From Bacteroidota bacterium (GTDB lineage Bacteria > Bacteroidota > Bacteroidia > Bacteroidales > VadinHA17): a stretch of DNA of 13,729 bases. The stretch spans positions 1-13,729 of the forward strand of contig JAKLFN010000028.1 of the NCBI GenBank assembly GCA_022711195.1, in the 5' to 3' direction. Made by a program: the position numbers and the translations under genes. The notes beneath the pieces were generated by a model that did not search any database, was not told where the DNA came from, and worked only from the letters and a program-made list of their open reading frames with translations. How positions within the stretch are numbered: the stretch's first letter is position 1; each line of letters begins with the position of its first letter. Shown here one piece after another: positions 1 to 7,298 of the stretch.

Positions 1-1
1 A

Positions 2-361
2 AAGATCATCTACAGCAAAGAGCTTACATTCAAGGGTGGTACACACTCGGCACCCCTGTTCATTATCCCTGAAGCAAAAGCAAAAGAGATGGCTCCAAAA
101 CTGCCGGTGATTCCGGAAAGCCCGTCAAACCATTATGTCAATTATCTGAAAGCCTGCATGGGACAGGAGAAAACACGCTCTCCATTCCCGGTGTTTGCAC
201 CCCTGGCACAGATTTTTTCTCTGGGAATCATTGCAATGCGACGCAATAAAAAACTGATCTTCAACCGCGAAACAATGGAGATCACCAATGATCCTTTTGC
301 AAATTCGCTGCTCACCGACAGACCTCCGAGAAAAGGGTGGGAAAGTTTTTACAGGATCTGA
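2..361 (+). CDS. Gfo/Idh/MocA-family oxidoreductase, C-terminal fragment
   Basis: The frame is open from base 2 and ends in TGA at 359-361, so the gene starts outside the window and 119 codons are visible. The visible part resembles the C-terminal substrate-side domain of NAD(P)-dependent Gfo/Idh/MocA dehydrogenases found in Bacteroidota. Family-like landmarks are GGTHSAPLFIIPE near the left edge, the helix around YVNYLKACMG, then SPFPVFAPLAQIFSLGIIAMR and the closing PRKGWESFYR. The N-terminal Rossmann domain and catalytic Lys motif are not in view, so substrate and cofactor cannot be judged; sugar or inositol-type substrates are usual for the family. The ATG at 89 is internal and should not be taken as the start. 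A clear terminator follows the stop by about 20 bases, so this is the last gene of its transcript. Confidence 0.8.
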   Translation, partial: KIIYSKELTFKGGTHSAPLFIIPEAKAKEMAPKLPVIPESPSNHYVNYLKACMGQEKTRSPFPVFAPLAQIFSLGIIAMRRNKKLIFNRETMEITNDPFANSLLTDRPPRKGWESFYRI

Positions 362-380
362 TAGAAATAATATTTATACA

Positions 381-413
381 GGATGCCGTCATTCAGGGCG
401 GCATCCGTTTTTT
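381..413 (+). terminator. Rho-independent terminator after the oxidoreductase
   Basis: A perfect 8-bp stem, GGATGCCG (381-388) with CGGCATCC (399-406), encloses a 10-base loop and is followed by G and six T (408-413). It lies 19 bases after the oxidoreductase stop and separates that transcript from the pirin gene. Confidence 0.85.
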
Positions 414-451
414 AATCCCTGTCAGGAAACCGCTTGAAAAATGATACAATT

Positions 452-1336
452 ATGGCGCGAAGAAAATGCATTCAGATCGTAAGAGGACAAAACGCTGTCG
501 ATGGCGCAGGCGTCAGGTTACGCAGAGTATTGGGAATCAGAACGGTAAAGGATTTTGATCCTTTCCTGATGCTCGACGGCTTCGACTCTTATGACCCCAA
601 TGATTATACCAGGGGCTTCCCATGGCATCCGCACAGGGGAATTGAAACTGTAACTTACCTTGTCGCCGGTAAAATTGAACATGGCGACAGCCTGGGGAAC
701 AGTGGTGTGATAGGAAACCTTCAGTGCCAGTGGATGACTGCCGGTTCGGGAATAATCCACCAGGAAATGCCAAAAGCCTCGGAAAGAATGCTCGGTTGCC
801 AGCTGTGGGTCAACCTGCCCCGTAAAGACAAAATGACGACTCCAGCCTATCGCGACATTCAGCAAAAGGACGTGGCTGTCGTGAAAGAAGAAAATGCGAC
901 AGTGAGGGTTTTGTCAGGAAGCTACAAAAACAAAAGGGGAGTCGTTAAGGGAGAATATGTTAAAGTACAGTACCTCGACGTTGAACTCAATCCCTCCGCC
1001 ACCTGGAAATATAGCGAAACGACTAATGATCAGACACTCTTCATCTACCTGGTCGATGGCACCCTGGCCGCCGATGAAAGCCTCACTGTTTTCGAGGAAA
1101 AAGCATGTGCCATGCTGATGACCGCTTCAACAAACAACAGCTCGGATACCGACGAGGTCATACTTAAAGCCGGGCTGCAGGGAGCAAGGTTTTTACTCAT
1201 AGCAGCCCATCCCCTGAGAGAGCCTGTGGCCTGGGGAGGACCAATTGTAATGAATACCGACGGGGAGCTTAAAGAGGCCTTCAGAGAACTCGACGAGGGA
1301 AGCTTTATAAAACATAAAAATCCTTTGGAATTGTAA
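452..1336 (+). CDS. Pirin family protein (bicupin)
   Basis: Pirins are cytoplasmic or nuclear double-cupin proteins that bind one iron; some bacterial members have quercetinase activity and others act through protein partners. Using the ATG at 452 the protein has 294 residues. The metal ligands of the N-terminal cupin are all present: His59 and His61 in the motif WHPHRGIETVTY, and His103 and Glu105 in GSGIIHQEMP. Their spacing matches human pirin (56, 58, 101, 103). The C-terminal cupin ends in the usual EPVAWGGPIVMNT stretch. A TTG at 434 would add six residues and has AGGAAAC at 424-430 in front of it, but ATG-Ala-Arg-Arg at 452 fits the family start better. The gene stands alone between a terminator and a convergent gene whose stop is 4 bases away. 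The in vivo role cannot be read from the sequence. Confidence 0.9.
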   Translation: MARRKCIQIVRGQNAVDGAGVRLRRVLGIRTVKDFDPFLMLDGFDSYDPNDYTRGFPWHPHRGIETVTYLVAGKIEHGDSLGNSGVIGNLQCQWMTAGSGIIHQEMPKASERMLGCQLWVNLPRKDKMTTPAYRDIQQKDVAVVKEENATVRVLSGSYKNKRGVVKGEYVKVQYLDVELNPSATWKYSETTNDQTLFIYLVDGTLAADESLTVFEEKACAMLMTASTNNSSDTDEVILKAGLQGARFLLIAAHPLREPVAWGGPIVMNTDGELKEAFRELDEGSFIKHKNPLEL

Positions 1337-1340
1337 AAAG

Positions 1341-1688
1341 CTATTTCAAAGCTTCACCTTCTGTTCCGACAAAAGTAATTATCCCGGTTCTGTTGCTTTC
1401 ACGTATGAAGTCGCGGAGGCTCTTGCTTTTTATTTCTGAAAAGTCGCCGATAATTGAAAGCCTCATCCTGTAATTGGAGAATTTTTGTAATATCTCACCT
1501 GCCAGTTTTGTCTTCAAATCAAAAAAATCCGGATGCAGGGATTGTGAATATACAACCATCTTCCGGCAACCGTTAAGGCCGGCCTCAGCCATAATATCGA
1601 GAATATCGCCCGGCTCATTAATAATAACGCTCCCTGCACTTATCACAGCGATCTTCTCATCTGCCCCTGTTGTGTGGTATTCAATCAT
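1341..1688 (-). CDS. DUF4180 domain protein
   Basis: This small soluble protein of 115 residues matches my memory of the DUF4180 family over its whole length. Family-like landmarks are the central PDFFDLKTKLAGEILQKFSNY, followed by RLSIIGDF, then SKSLRDFIRESN and a closing region IITFVGTEGEALK. The early segment INEPGDILDIMAEAG fits the alternating strand and helix pattern of the family. No signal peptide or membrane segment is seen, so it should be cytoplasmic. The biochemical function is not known. The ATG is at 1688-1686. A possible -7 element (CAAAAATC on the plus strand, 1728-1735; 7 of 8 matches to the inverted Bacteroidota form) lies about 40 bases upstream. The gene is convergent with pirin and divergent from the S9 peptidase. 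Confidence 0.85.
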   Translation of the reverse strand: MIEYHTTGADEKIAVISAGSVIINEPGDILDIMAEAGLNGCRKMVVYSQSLHPDFFDLKTKLAGEILQKFSNYRMRLSIIGDFSEIKSKSLRDFIRESNRTGIITFVGTEGEALK

Positions 1689-1751
1689 GATTATTTCTGT
1701 TTAACGGATAAATTTAAATAAAAAGTACAAAAATCTTAATCTGTTTTTACG

Positions 1752-1762
1752 ATCATCATGAT
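1752..1762. repeat. Small palindrome in the divergent DUF4180/S9 promoter region
   Basis: ATCAT-C-ATGAT is a perfect 11-base inverted repeat in the 128-base gap between the divergent DUF4180 and S9 peptidase starts. It lies upstream of a weak -7-like TATATTTT (1774-1781) facing the peptidase. It could be a small operator, but a palindrome this short can occur by chance in AT-rich DNA. Confidence 0.25.
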
Positions 1763-1816
1763 AACAGGTGTACTATATTTTCTTATATTTATTTTCATCT
1801 TCAAAAAGTACCTGGT

Positions 1817-4015
1817 ATGAAAACTAAACTTTCTCTTCTGCTGATATTATCGATTATGGAGCTGAGCCTGCTTTCCGGACAGACAGGCAGGATCTATACA
1901 AATGCCGACTACGACCTTGCTGCTTCAAGGCTGTCGGTCAATGCAGGAAAGCTTATCGACAGAAATATCCGCCCTCAGTGGCTGCCCGACAACAGGGTAT
2001 GGTATAAATCGCAGTCTGAAAACAGTGTTGAGTTCAGGCTCTTTAATCCTTCTTCCAGGAAATTTATCACAGCCCACAAAAAAAAAGAATTGTTCGACAA
2101 AGCCTCTTATTTACCACAGGAAGAAGAAACAAATTATAATGAGATCCCGTCCCCTGACGGCAGGTATGCGGCTTTTATCAGGGACTGGAACTTGTGGGTA
2201 AGAGAGATCGCTTCCGGCAGGGAGGTCCCCCTTACCAGCGACGGATCTGAAAATTTTGGCTATGCTACCGATAATGCCGGATGGAAACACAGCGACAGGC
2301 CCGTGCTGAGCTGGTCGCCCGATTCAAGAAAGATTGCAACTTTCCGCCAGGACCAGCGACATGTGAGCGATATGTTCCTGGTTAAAACACAAGTCGGAGA
2401 ACCCGAACTCGAAACATGGAAATATCCGCTTCCCGGCGATTCAGACATCATCCGTATTTACAGGATCATTATCGACCTTAATAGTGAACCAGCCCGCATC
2501 ATTAAGCTCAGGATGAACAGCGATGCACGCCGCGGAACACTATGTGACGATATCTCCTGCGAAGGTGGATTCGACGATATCGCCTGGAGCGACGACAGCA
2601 GAAAACTAATCTTTGTGTCGACAAGCCGCGACCATAAACAGGAAAACGTCAGGTGCGCCGATTGTGAAACAGGTGAAGTAAAGGATGTCTTCAGCGAAAC
2701 AGTATCAACACAATATGAATCAGGGCAGGGAACTATTAACTGGCGATACCTGTCTGCGACAAATGAAATAATATGGTACTCCGAAAGAAGCGACTGGGGA
2801 CACCTATACTTGTACGATTCCGGGACAGGCTCGCTTAAGAACCAGATAACAACAGGAAGCTTTGTGGTAAGGGAATTGCTGAAGGTCGACACAAAAAACA
2901 GGGTTCTTTACTTCATCGGAAGCGGGAAGGAGGCAAATACGAATCCATATTTCAGATTCCTGTACCGCGTGGATTTCAGCGGAAAAAACTTCACCCTTCT
3001 CTCACCTGGTCGGGGCGATCACTCAGTCTCTTTTTCTCCTGACGGGAACTATTTTATCGATACATGGTCAACACCCGATACTCCGCCGGTTCATGAAGTG
3101 AGGACAATAAAGGGGAAGCTGGTGGCAGAACTGGAAAGAACAGACATCTCAAGGCTAAAAGCATCTGGGTGGATTGCCCCGGTTAATTTCACAGTCCGGT
3201 CCGCTGATAACAGGTGGGACCTGTATGGCCTGCTGTTCCCGCCTGCCGGCCTTCTGCCTTCAGAAAAATATCCTGTCATAATAAATATTTATCCCGGGCC
3301 GCAGGGAGGAAGCGTCGGCTCATGGAGCTTCAGCCCGGCAAGATCCGACTGCAACGCCCTGGCAGAACTGGGATTTGCAGTAATAATGCTGGAAGGAAGC
3401 TGTAATCCAAACAGATCTAAATCGTTTCATGATGCATGTTACGGCAATATGGCCGAAAACACCCTCAACGATCATGTTTCGGGATTGAAGCAACTTGCCG
3501 GAAAATACCAGTATCTCGACCTGGAGAGAGTGGGAATATGGGGACATTCGGGAGGAGGCTTTGCTACTGCCGCCGCAATGTTCAGGTTCCCGGATTTCTT
3601 TAAAGTAGGAATCTCTGAATCGGGAAACCACGATAACAGAAACTATGAAGACGACTGGGGAGAGAGATATATCGGACTAGAAATTAAGGACAATAAAGGC
3701 TTGTCAAACTATGAGCAGCAGGCAAACCAGGTTCATGCTGCAAACCTTAAAGGTAAGCTGCTCCTGGTCCATGGAGGCATGGATGACAATGTGCCTCCGT
3801 ATAACACTTACCTTGTGGTTGATGCTCTCGTAAAAGCAAATAAGGATTTTGACCTGCTTATCTTCCCAAACGCAAGGCATGGTTATGGCGCCGACAGTTA
3901 TTATATGACACGAAAACGGTGGGACTATTTTGTAACCAATCTGATGAAAGGGGTGCCCCCCCGGGAATACCTTCTGAAACCATCTCCTGATCAGCGAAAC
4001 AATCTGGGAGAATAA
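1817..4015 (+). CDS. Secreted S9 family peptidase (DPP IV N-terminal propeller plus prolyl oligopeptidase-type catalytic domain)
   Basis: This 732-residue serine exopeptidase should cleave short peptides in the periplasm. Residues 1 to about 21 form a signal peptide (MKTKLSLLLILS, ending near LLSGQ) with no lipobox Cys. A beta-propeller of the DPPIV_N type fills roughly residues 50-460, with landmarks RQDQRHVSDMFLVKT, WKYPLPGD and DWGHLYLYD. The alpha/beta-hydrolase domain follows. The catalytic triad is Ser578 in GHSGGGF, Asp656 in HGGMDDNVPP and His688 in NARHGYG. The nucleophile elbow is GHSGGG rather than GWSYGG, which I recall as normal for this subfamily. The double-Glu motif of true dipeptidyl peptidase IV is not apparent, so dipeptidyl specificity is not assured. 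Oddities are a run of nine A at 2078-2086, seven C at 3956-3962, and two close cysteine pairs in the propeller. Its stop lies 2 bases from that of the convergent hydrolase. Confidence 0.9.
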   Translation: MKTKLSLLLILSIMELSLLSGQTGRIYTNADYDLAASRLSVNAGKLIDRNIRPQWLPDNRVWYKSQSENSVEFRLFNPSSRKFITAHKKKELFDKASYLPQEEETNYNEIPSPDGRYAAFIRDWNLWVREIASGREVPLTSDGSENFGYATDNAGWKHSDRPVLSWSPDSRKIATFRQDQRHVSDMFLVKTQVGEPELETWKYPLPGDSDIIRIYRIIIDLNSEPARIIKLRMNSDARRGTLCDDISCEGGFDDIAWSDDSRKLIFVSTSRDHKQENVRCADCETGEVKDVFSETVSTQYESGQGTINWRYLSATNEIIWYSERSDWGHLYLYDSGTGSLKNQITTGSFVVRELLKVDTKNRVLYFIGSGKEANTNPYFRFLYRVDFSGKNFTLLSPGRGDHSVSFSPDGNYFIDTWSTPDTPPVHEVRTIKGKLVAELERTDISRLKASGWIAPVNFTVRSADNRWDLYGLLFPPAGLLPSEKYPVIINIYPGPQGGSVGSWSFSPARSDCNALAELGFAVIMLEGSCNPNRSKSFHDACYGNMAENTLNDHVSGLKQLAGKYQYLDLERVGIWGHSGGGFATAAAMFRFPDFFKVGISESGNHDNRNYEDDWGERYIGLEIKDNKGLSNYEQQANQVHAANLKGKLLLVHGGMDDNVPPYNTYLVVDALVKANKDFDLLIFPNARHGYGADSYYMTRKRWDYFVTNLMKGVPPREYLLKPSPDQRNNLGE

Positions 4016-4017
4016 TT

Positions 4018-5160
4018 TTAAACTGCCTCTGATAAGCGATTTTCCATAAAAAATCCGGACGCTCTCCTGAAAACTGTGTCGAACGCCTTATCTACCTTTG
4101 AGGAAGAAGTTCCGGTTATAACAGGAAAGGGATTTTCATGGGTATATATATATTCAAAATCAAGAACTTCGACTCTGCATTTATTCCCGATAGTCTCAAC
4201 GATCCCCGGCGCGGGTATTACCCTGTCCCTGGCAAGGGCTATCGAGAAAAGCTGATCTTTCAGCCGGGCAAGCGCTTTATCCCTTTCGTCCCGGAATCTT
4301 CCGAATCCTATCATGGCCCTGAATGCCAGTCCTATATTCCCTGAAGAAAGAGACGTCAGCACGCTTTTTCGGTTTCTGATCTCCTCTTCAAAGCTGTCGC
4401 GGTAAAAACTATAAAGCTTTTCATAGGCAAGACGGTCCATTATATACTTCGACTCGCCATACATGCTGCTGAACACCGATCCTCCGCAAAACATAAATAA
4501 TCTGGAATGCGTAAACAATCCTTCAGGATCTGCCATCATCATTATCTCTGCCATGAAAGCGCCGATCGAATACGCAAAAATGTCTATCGTGTCGCAGGAA
4601 GGTACAACCGGATGGTTGCCGTTTTTTATCTGTTTTGTCAGCTTAACAAGATCACTTATTGTCTGGTACCCCGATTTAAGGAACCTCCGGGGGTCGTCGT
4701 GGAGCCTGTTGCTCAGGGCTATGTTCGCATAGCTTGAGCTTCTGACTTCACCCCGGACTGCTGTTTTTTCAATGAGCAGCCTGAGCATCGTTCGTGGATC
4801 TTTCCACGATACTGGTGAACGGTTTATATGAAACGATATCGGGAACATGATAACATAACTCCCTGTTGCTTCCGACAGATACCCGGCCCATGTAAGATAT
4901 TTGTTCCAGCTTCGCTCATTCAGCCCATGTAGCAAAAATATCACCTTCCTGCTGCCGGGTGAAGCCGGCACAAAAACAGGATAAGAAAAGGAAATGTTTT
5001 CACTGATCGAGAAATCACTGCCGCTGAAAAGATCCCTTGAAAGAACATCAGAGACAAATCCTGTATTGATTATTCTTATTCCGGTTCCCGGAACAATGGT
5101 TTCTTCACTGTCGGAACTGAAAAGTGACATCAGTTTTTCCTGTTCTTTCGTATAACCCAT
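4018..5160 (-). CDS. Alpha/beta-hydrolase fold protein, probably DUF6051 family
   Basis: This 380-residue protein has the layout of a serine alpha/beta-hydrolase. The strand VIFLLHGLNER (His78-Gly79) looks like the oxyanion-side loop. FAYSIGAF supplies the nucleophile Ser198. ARDRVIP gives Asp312 and YTHENPFP gives His341, in the right order and spacing for a Ser-Asp-His triad. The segment SNRLHDDPRRFLKSGYQTISDLVKL lies between the first strand and the nucleophile and probably forms a lid or a family-specific insertion. No signal peptide is seen, so it should be cytoplasmic. From memory it fits the Bacteroidota family DUF6051, whose substrate I do not know. The first residue of the elbow is Ala instead of Gly (A-Y-S-I-G). 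The ATG is at 5160-5158, with a plausible promoter at 5189-5220. It is divergent from the LytTR regulator across a repeat-bearing gap. Confidence 0.75.
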   Translation of the reverse strand: MGYTKEQEKLMSLFSSDSEETIVPGTGIRIINTGFVSDVLSRDLFSGSDFSISENISFSYPVFVPASPGSRKVIFLLHGLNERSWNKYLTWAGYLSEATGSYVIMFPISFHINRSPVSWKDPRTMLRLLIEKTAVRGEVRSSSYANIALSNRLHDDPRRFLKSGYQTISDLVKLTKQIKNGNHPVVPSCDTIDIFAYSIGAFMAEIMMMADPEGLFTHSRLFMFCGGSVFSSMYGESKYIMDRLAYEKLYSFYRDSFEEEIRNRKSVLTSLSSGNIGLAFRAMIGFGRFRDERDKALARLKDQLFSIALARDRVIPAPGIVETIGNKCRVEVLDFEYIYTHENPFPVITGTSSSKVDKAFDTVFRRASGFFMENRLSEAV

Positions 5161-5188
5161 TTATACCTGTTTCAATGATTTCCTGGCA

Positions 5189-5220
5189 CAAAGGAATCTC
5201 TGCTTTCTGACGACTGCAAA
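5189..5220 (-). promoter_or_regulatory. Predicted Bacteroidota-type promoter for the alpha/beta-hydrolase
   Basis: Read on the minus strand there is TTTG (5220-5217), a 20-base spacer, and TTCCTTTG (5196-5189). The Bacteroidota consensus is a -33 TTTG and a -7 TAnnTTTG, so the -7 matches in 5 of the 6 specified positions. The start codon lies 28 bases downstream, giving a short leader. The assignment is by eye. Confidence 0.4.
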
Positions 5221-5244
5221 AAAATGTGCCGGGGGAAGCCGGCT

Positions 5245-5313
5245 TGTGACGAAAATCAGGAATGTGTGACGAATTTGTCAATTGTGTGACGAAAATCTTC
5301 GACACATAACGAA
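5245..5313 (+). promoter_or_regulatory. Array of four 20-bp-phased direct repeats (candidate LytTR operator)
   Basis: TGTGACGAA occurs exactly at 5245-5253, 5265-5273 and 5285-5293, and as CATAACGAA at 5305-5313. The period is 20 bases each time. The second and third copies share a longer TGTGTGACGAA, and the first and third share GTGACGAAAATC. The spacers are otherwise unlike one another, so this is a set of protein sites rather than a simple tandem duplication. LytTR-domain regulators such as AgrA and ComE bind pairs of roughly 9-bp direct repeats about two helical turns apart, which is this geometry. The last copy lies 39 bases before the -7 element of the LytTR gene, a normal place for an activator. 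A weaker in-phase copy (TGTGCCGGG, 5225-5233) and TCTGACGAC (5206-5214, one base out of phase) may extend the array toward the divergent hydrolase gene. Confidence 0.7.
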
Positions 5314-5352
5314 TGTAAGATGTCAATAATTCACCTGTCGGAATAAAAAACT

Positions 5353-5360
5353 TATTTTTG
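5353..5360 (+). promoter_or_regulatory. Predicted -7 element of the LytTR gene
   Basis: TATTTTTG fits the Bacteroidota -7 consensus TAnnTTTG exactly and lies 20 bases before the ATG at 5381. No good TTTG is seen at the -33 distance, which fits a promoter that depends on an activator bound at the repeats just upstream. Confidence 0.5.
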
Positions 5361-5380
5361 TGTTTCCTTAAAAAATTCAG

Positions 5381-6244
5381 ATGCCCGATTTTCAGAAACC
5401 GATAGCACCATATCTCATTGAAAAGAAGAATATCGTAAGCCTGATCCTTTTCACGGCCCTTTTTGCACTCGTTTTCATCAATATTTATGCTCCTTTTGGT
5501 TCTGACAAGTGGTTCGACCTCACAGAACTTCAGTTTTTCACATTCTCCAGCCTGGTCATTCTCCTGGGAGTGCTGGTCGTAGTAATAAGCCGGATACTGA
5601 TGTACCTGGTCTGCAAGAAGAAAATAATAACACTGATCCAGTTTCTTCTCTGGATTGCTGCCGAGATAATCGCCATGTCGCTCTTCTATGCTCTGTTTGA
5701 GAAGTTTGCTCTTAATGACAAGAGAGCTTTTACATATCTTGTCCAGATAACAGCCAGGAACACTGCCCTCGTTCTGCTTCTCCCATATTCTGTAGCATGG
5801 CTCTTCCTTTCCTGGCGCGACAAAAAGGAACAGATCAGGATACTTGCCGAAGGACACTCTTCGTCCGACGCCACTCCTGATATGATTTCATTCTATGACG
5901 ACAAATCAGTCCTGAAATTTTCTGTAAAAAAAGAGAGCCTGATCTATCTTGAAGCCTCCGAAAACTATATTACCATCTGCTATCTCAATAAAGGCAGGGT
6001 GTCAAAATACCTGCTCCGTGCCACTATGAAGAAGATGGAGGAAAATTTTGCCGGTACTGGCATTATCCGCTGCCACAGGTCGTACATGGTGAATTCCGAA
6101 AAAGTTAAGGTAATCCGGAAAGATAAGGAGGGCCTGAAGCTTGAACTCGACAATCCTGACGTAATGGATGTTCCTCTTTCAAAAACCTATGTGGGTAATG
6201 TGATGCAGAACTTCCTTAAGTACAGCGATGGCAGCGATCAATGA
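5381..6244 (+). CDS. Membrane-anchored LytTR-domain transcriptional regulator
   Basis: This 287-residue protein joins four predicted membrane helices (about residues 18-36, 51-77, 81-107 and 117-144) to a cytoplasmic LytTR DNA-binding domain (about 180-283). Domain landmarks are LIYLEASENYITI, then the helix LRATMKKMEENF, and IRCHRSYMVN. There is no receiver domain, so it is not a classical response regulator. This one-component membrane form is common in Bacteroidota and may respond to a membrane or envelope signal, or to a partner. The ATG at 5381 is preceded by a consensus -7 element, and by four phased direct repeats suited to LytTR binding, so autoregulation is likely. The aldo/keto reductase starts 54 bases after its stop on the same strand and could be part of its transcript or regulon. 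The sensed signal cannot be told from the sequence. Confidence 0.9.
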   Translation: MPDFQKPIAPYLIEKKNIVSLILFTALFALVFINIYAPFGSDKWFDLTELQFFTFSSLVILLGVLVVVISRILMYLVCKKKIITLIQFLLWIAAEIIAMSLFYALFEKFALNDKRAFTYLVQITARNTALVLLLPYSVAWLFLSWRDKKEQIRILAEGHSSSDATPDMISFYDDKSVLKFSVKKESLIYLEASENYITICYLNKGRVSKYLLRATMKKMEENFAGTGIIRCHRSYMVNSEKVKVIRKDKEGLKLELDNPDVMDVPLSKTYVGNVMQNFLKYSDGSDQ

Positions 6245-6298
6245 ACATTTTCCTGTTTTACCGGTTAACATGACAATACCAATAATAAATATATTAAA

Positions 6299-7273
6299 AT
6301 GAACAATGCGATAATCCTTCGTCCCCTGGGACGCACCGATATGATGGTCACTCCGATAGGCCTTGGATGCTGGCAATTCAGCAAGCAGAATAATTTTGTT
6401 GGAAAGTTCTGGCCTGTTCTCGACAATGATACTGTCAATAAAATAGTTACTCTTTCACTCGAGGGTGGAATCAACTGGTTTGACACTGCTGAAGTATATG
6501 GTAACGGAGCCTCCGAGAAGGCTTTATCAGAGGCCCTTCTGAAAGCAGGTAAAAAGCCGGGCGATGTTCTTGTAGCAACAAAATGGTGGCCCGGAATGAG
6601 GTTTGCTTCCAGCATCGGGAAAACAATAAATGACAGGGTAAGCTCCCTCTCGCCTTTCCCCATTGACCTTCATCAGGTTCATCAGTCAATAGGTTTCTCC
6701 GGTGCTGCAAAGGAAATGGAAGAAATGGCTCTTCTTTATGAAAAGAAACTCATAAAACACATTGGTGTAAGCAACCACCAGGAGTCGAGGATGAGAAAAG
6801 CCTGGGAAACACTCGGGAAAAAGAACATACCCCTGGCAACAAACCAGATGCCATACAGCCTCCTCAACCGAAAGATAGAATCAAACGGAGTTATGTCTGC
6901 TGCTAAAGAGCTGGGAATTACCATTATCGCTTACTCTCCTCTTGCCCAGGGTCTCCTGACAGGAAAATTCCATGATAATCCCGGATTGCTTAATAATATA
7001 GGTTACCGGAAATACATGCCGAATTTCAGCCGCAAAGGAATGGAAAAGAGCCTGCCGGTTATAAAGCTTGTCAAAGAGCTTGCTGAAAAGTATAATGTTT
7101 CAACTTCACAGATCGCCCTTAACTGGCTTATAAATTTCAGCGGAAATACAGTGGTTGCAATCCCGGGAGCCACAAAAGAGTCTCACGTAAAAGAGAATAC
7201 CGGAGCCATGACCTTCCGTCTTTCTGAAGAAGACATGGATCGCCTCGACAAGGTCAGCGCCATTTTCAAATAG
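6299..7273 (+). CDS. Aldo/keto reductase
   Basis: This 324-residue NAD(P)H-dependent oxidoreductase has the TIM-barrel pattern of the aldo/keto reductase superfamily and should reduce aldehydes or ketones in the cytoplasm. The catalytic tetrad is complete: Asp62 and Tyr67 in NWFDTAEVYGNG, Lys95 in VATKWW and His128 in DLHQVHQ. The cofactor-binding end shows IIAYSPLAQGLLTGK and the late segment AIPGATKESHVKEN, usual in this group. The start ATG follows a run of A and T with no clear Shine-Dalgarno sequence. It sits 54 bases after the LytTR gene and 25 bases before the OYE-type reductase, so at least the last two are likely co-transcribed. The true substrate is unknown; pairing with an ene-reductase suggests carbonyl or enone detoxification, which is inference. 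Confidence 0.92.
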   Translation: MNNAIILRPLGRTDMMVTPIGLGCWQFSKQNNFVGKFWPVLDNDTVNKIVTLSLEGGINWFDTAEVYGNGASEKALSEALLKAGKKPGDVLVATKWWPGMRFASSIGKTINDRVSSLSPFPIDLHQVHQSIGFSGAAKEMEEMALLYEKKLIKHIGVSNHQESRMRKAWETLGKKNIPLATNQMPYSLLNRKIESNGVMSAAKELGITIIAYSPLAQGLLTGKFHDNPGLLNNIGYRKYMPNFSRKGMEKSLPVIKLVKELAEKYNVSTSQIALNWLINFSGNTVVAIPGATKESHVKENTGAMTFRLSEEDMDRLDKVSAIFK

Positions 7274-7298
7274 TATTTTACCGGATAATATTCGCTCT

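Noticed and set aside
2458..2892. 144-codon minus-strand open frame
   Set aside because: It is antisense to the propeller of the first S9 peptidase, with no family features.
5245..5313. CRISPR or simple tandem-repeat interpretation of the 20-bp array
   Set aside because: The repeat core is only 9 bases with 11-base spacers, far below CRISPR dimensions, and the spacers are not copies of one another, so an operator array fits better.
5105..5857. 250-codon minus-strand open frame crossing the divergent promoter region
   Set aside because: It overlaps the hydrolase start and the LytTR N-terminus out of frame, has no recognisable domain, and its codon pattern looks like the antisense of the LytTR membrane segment.
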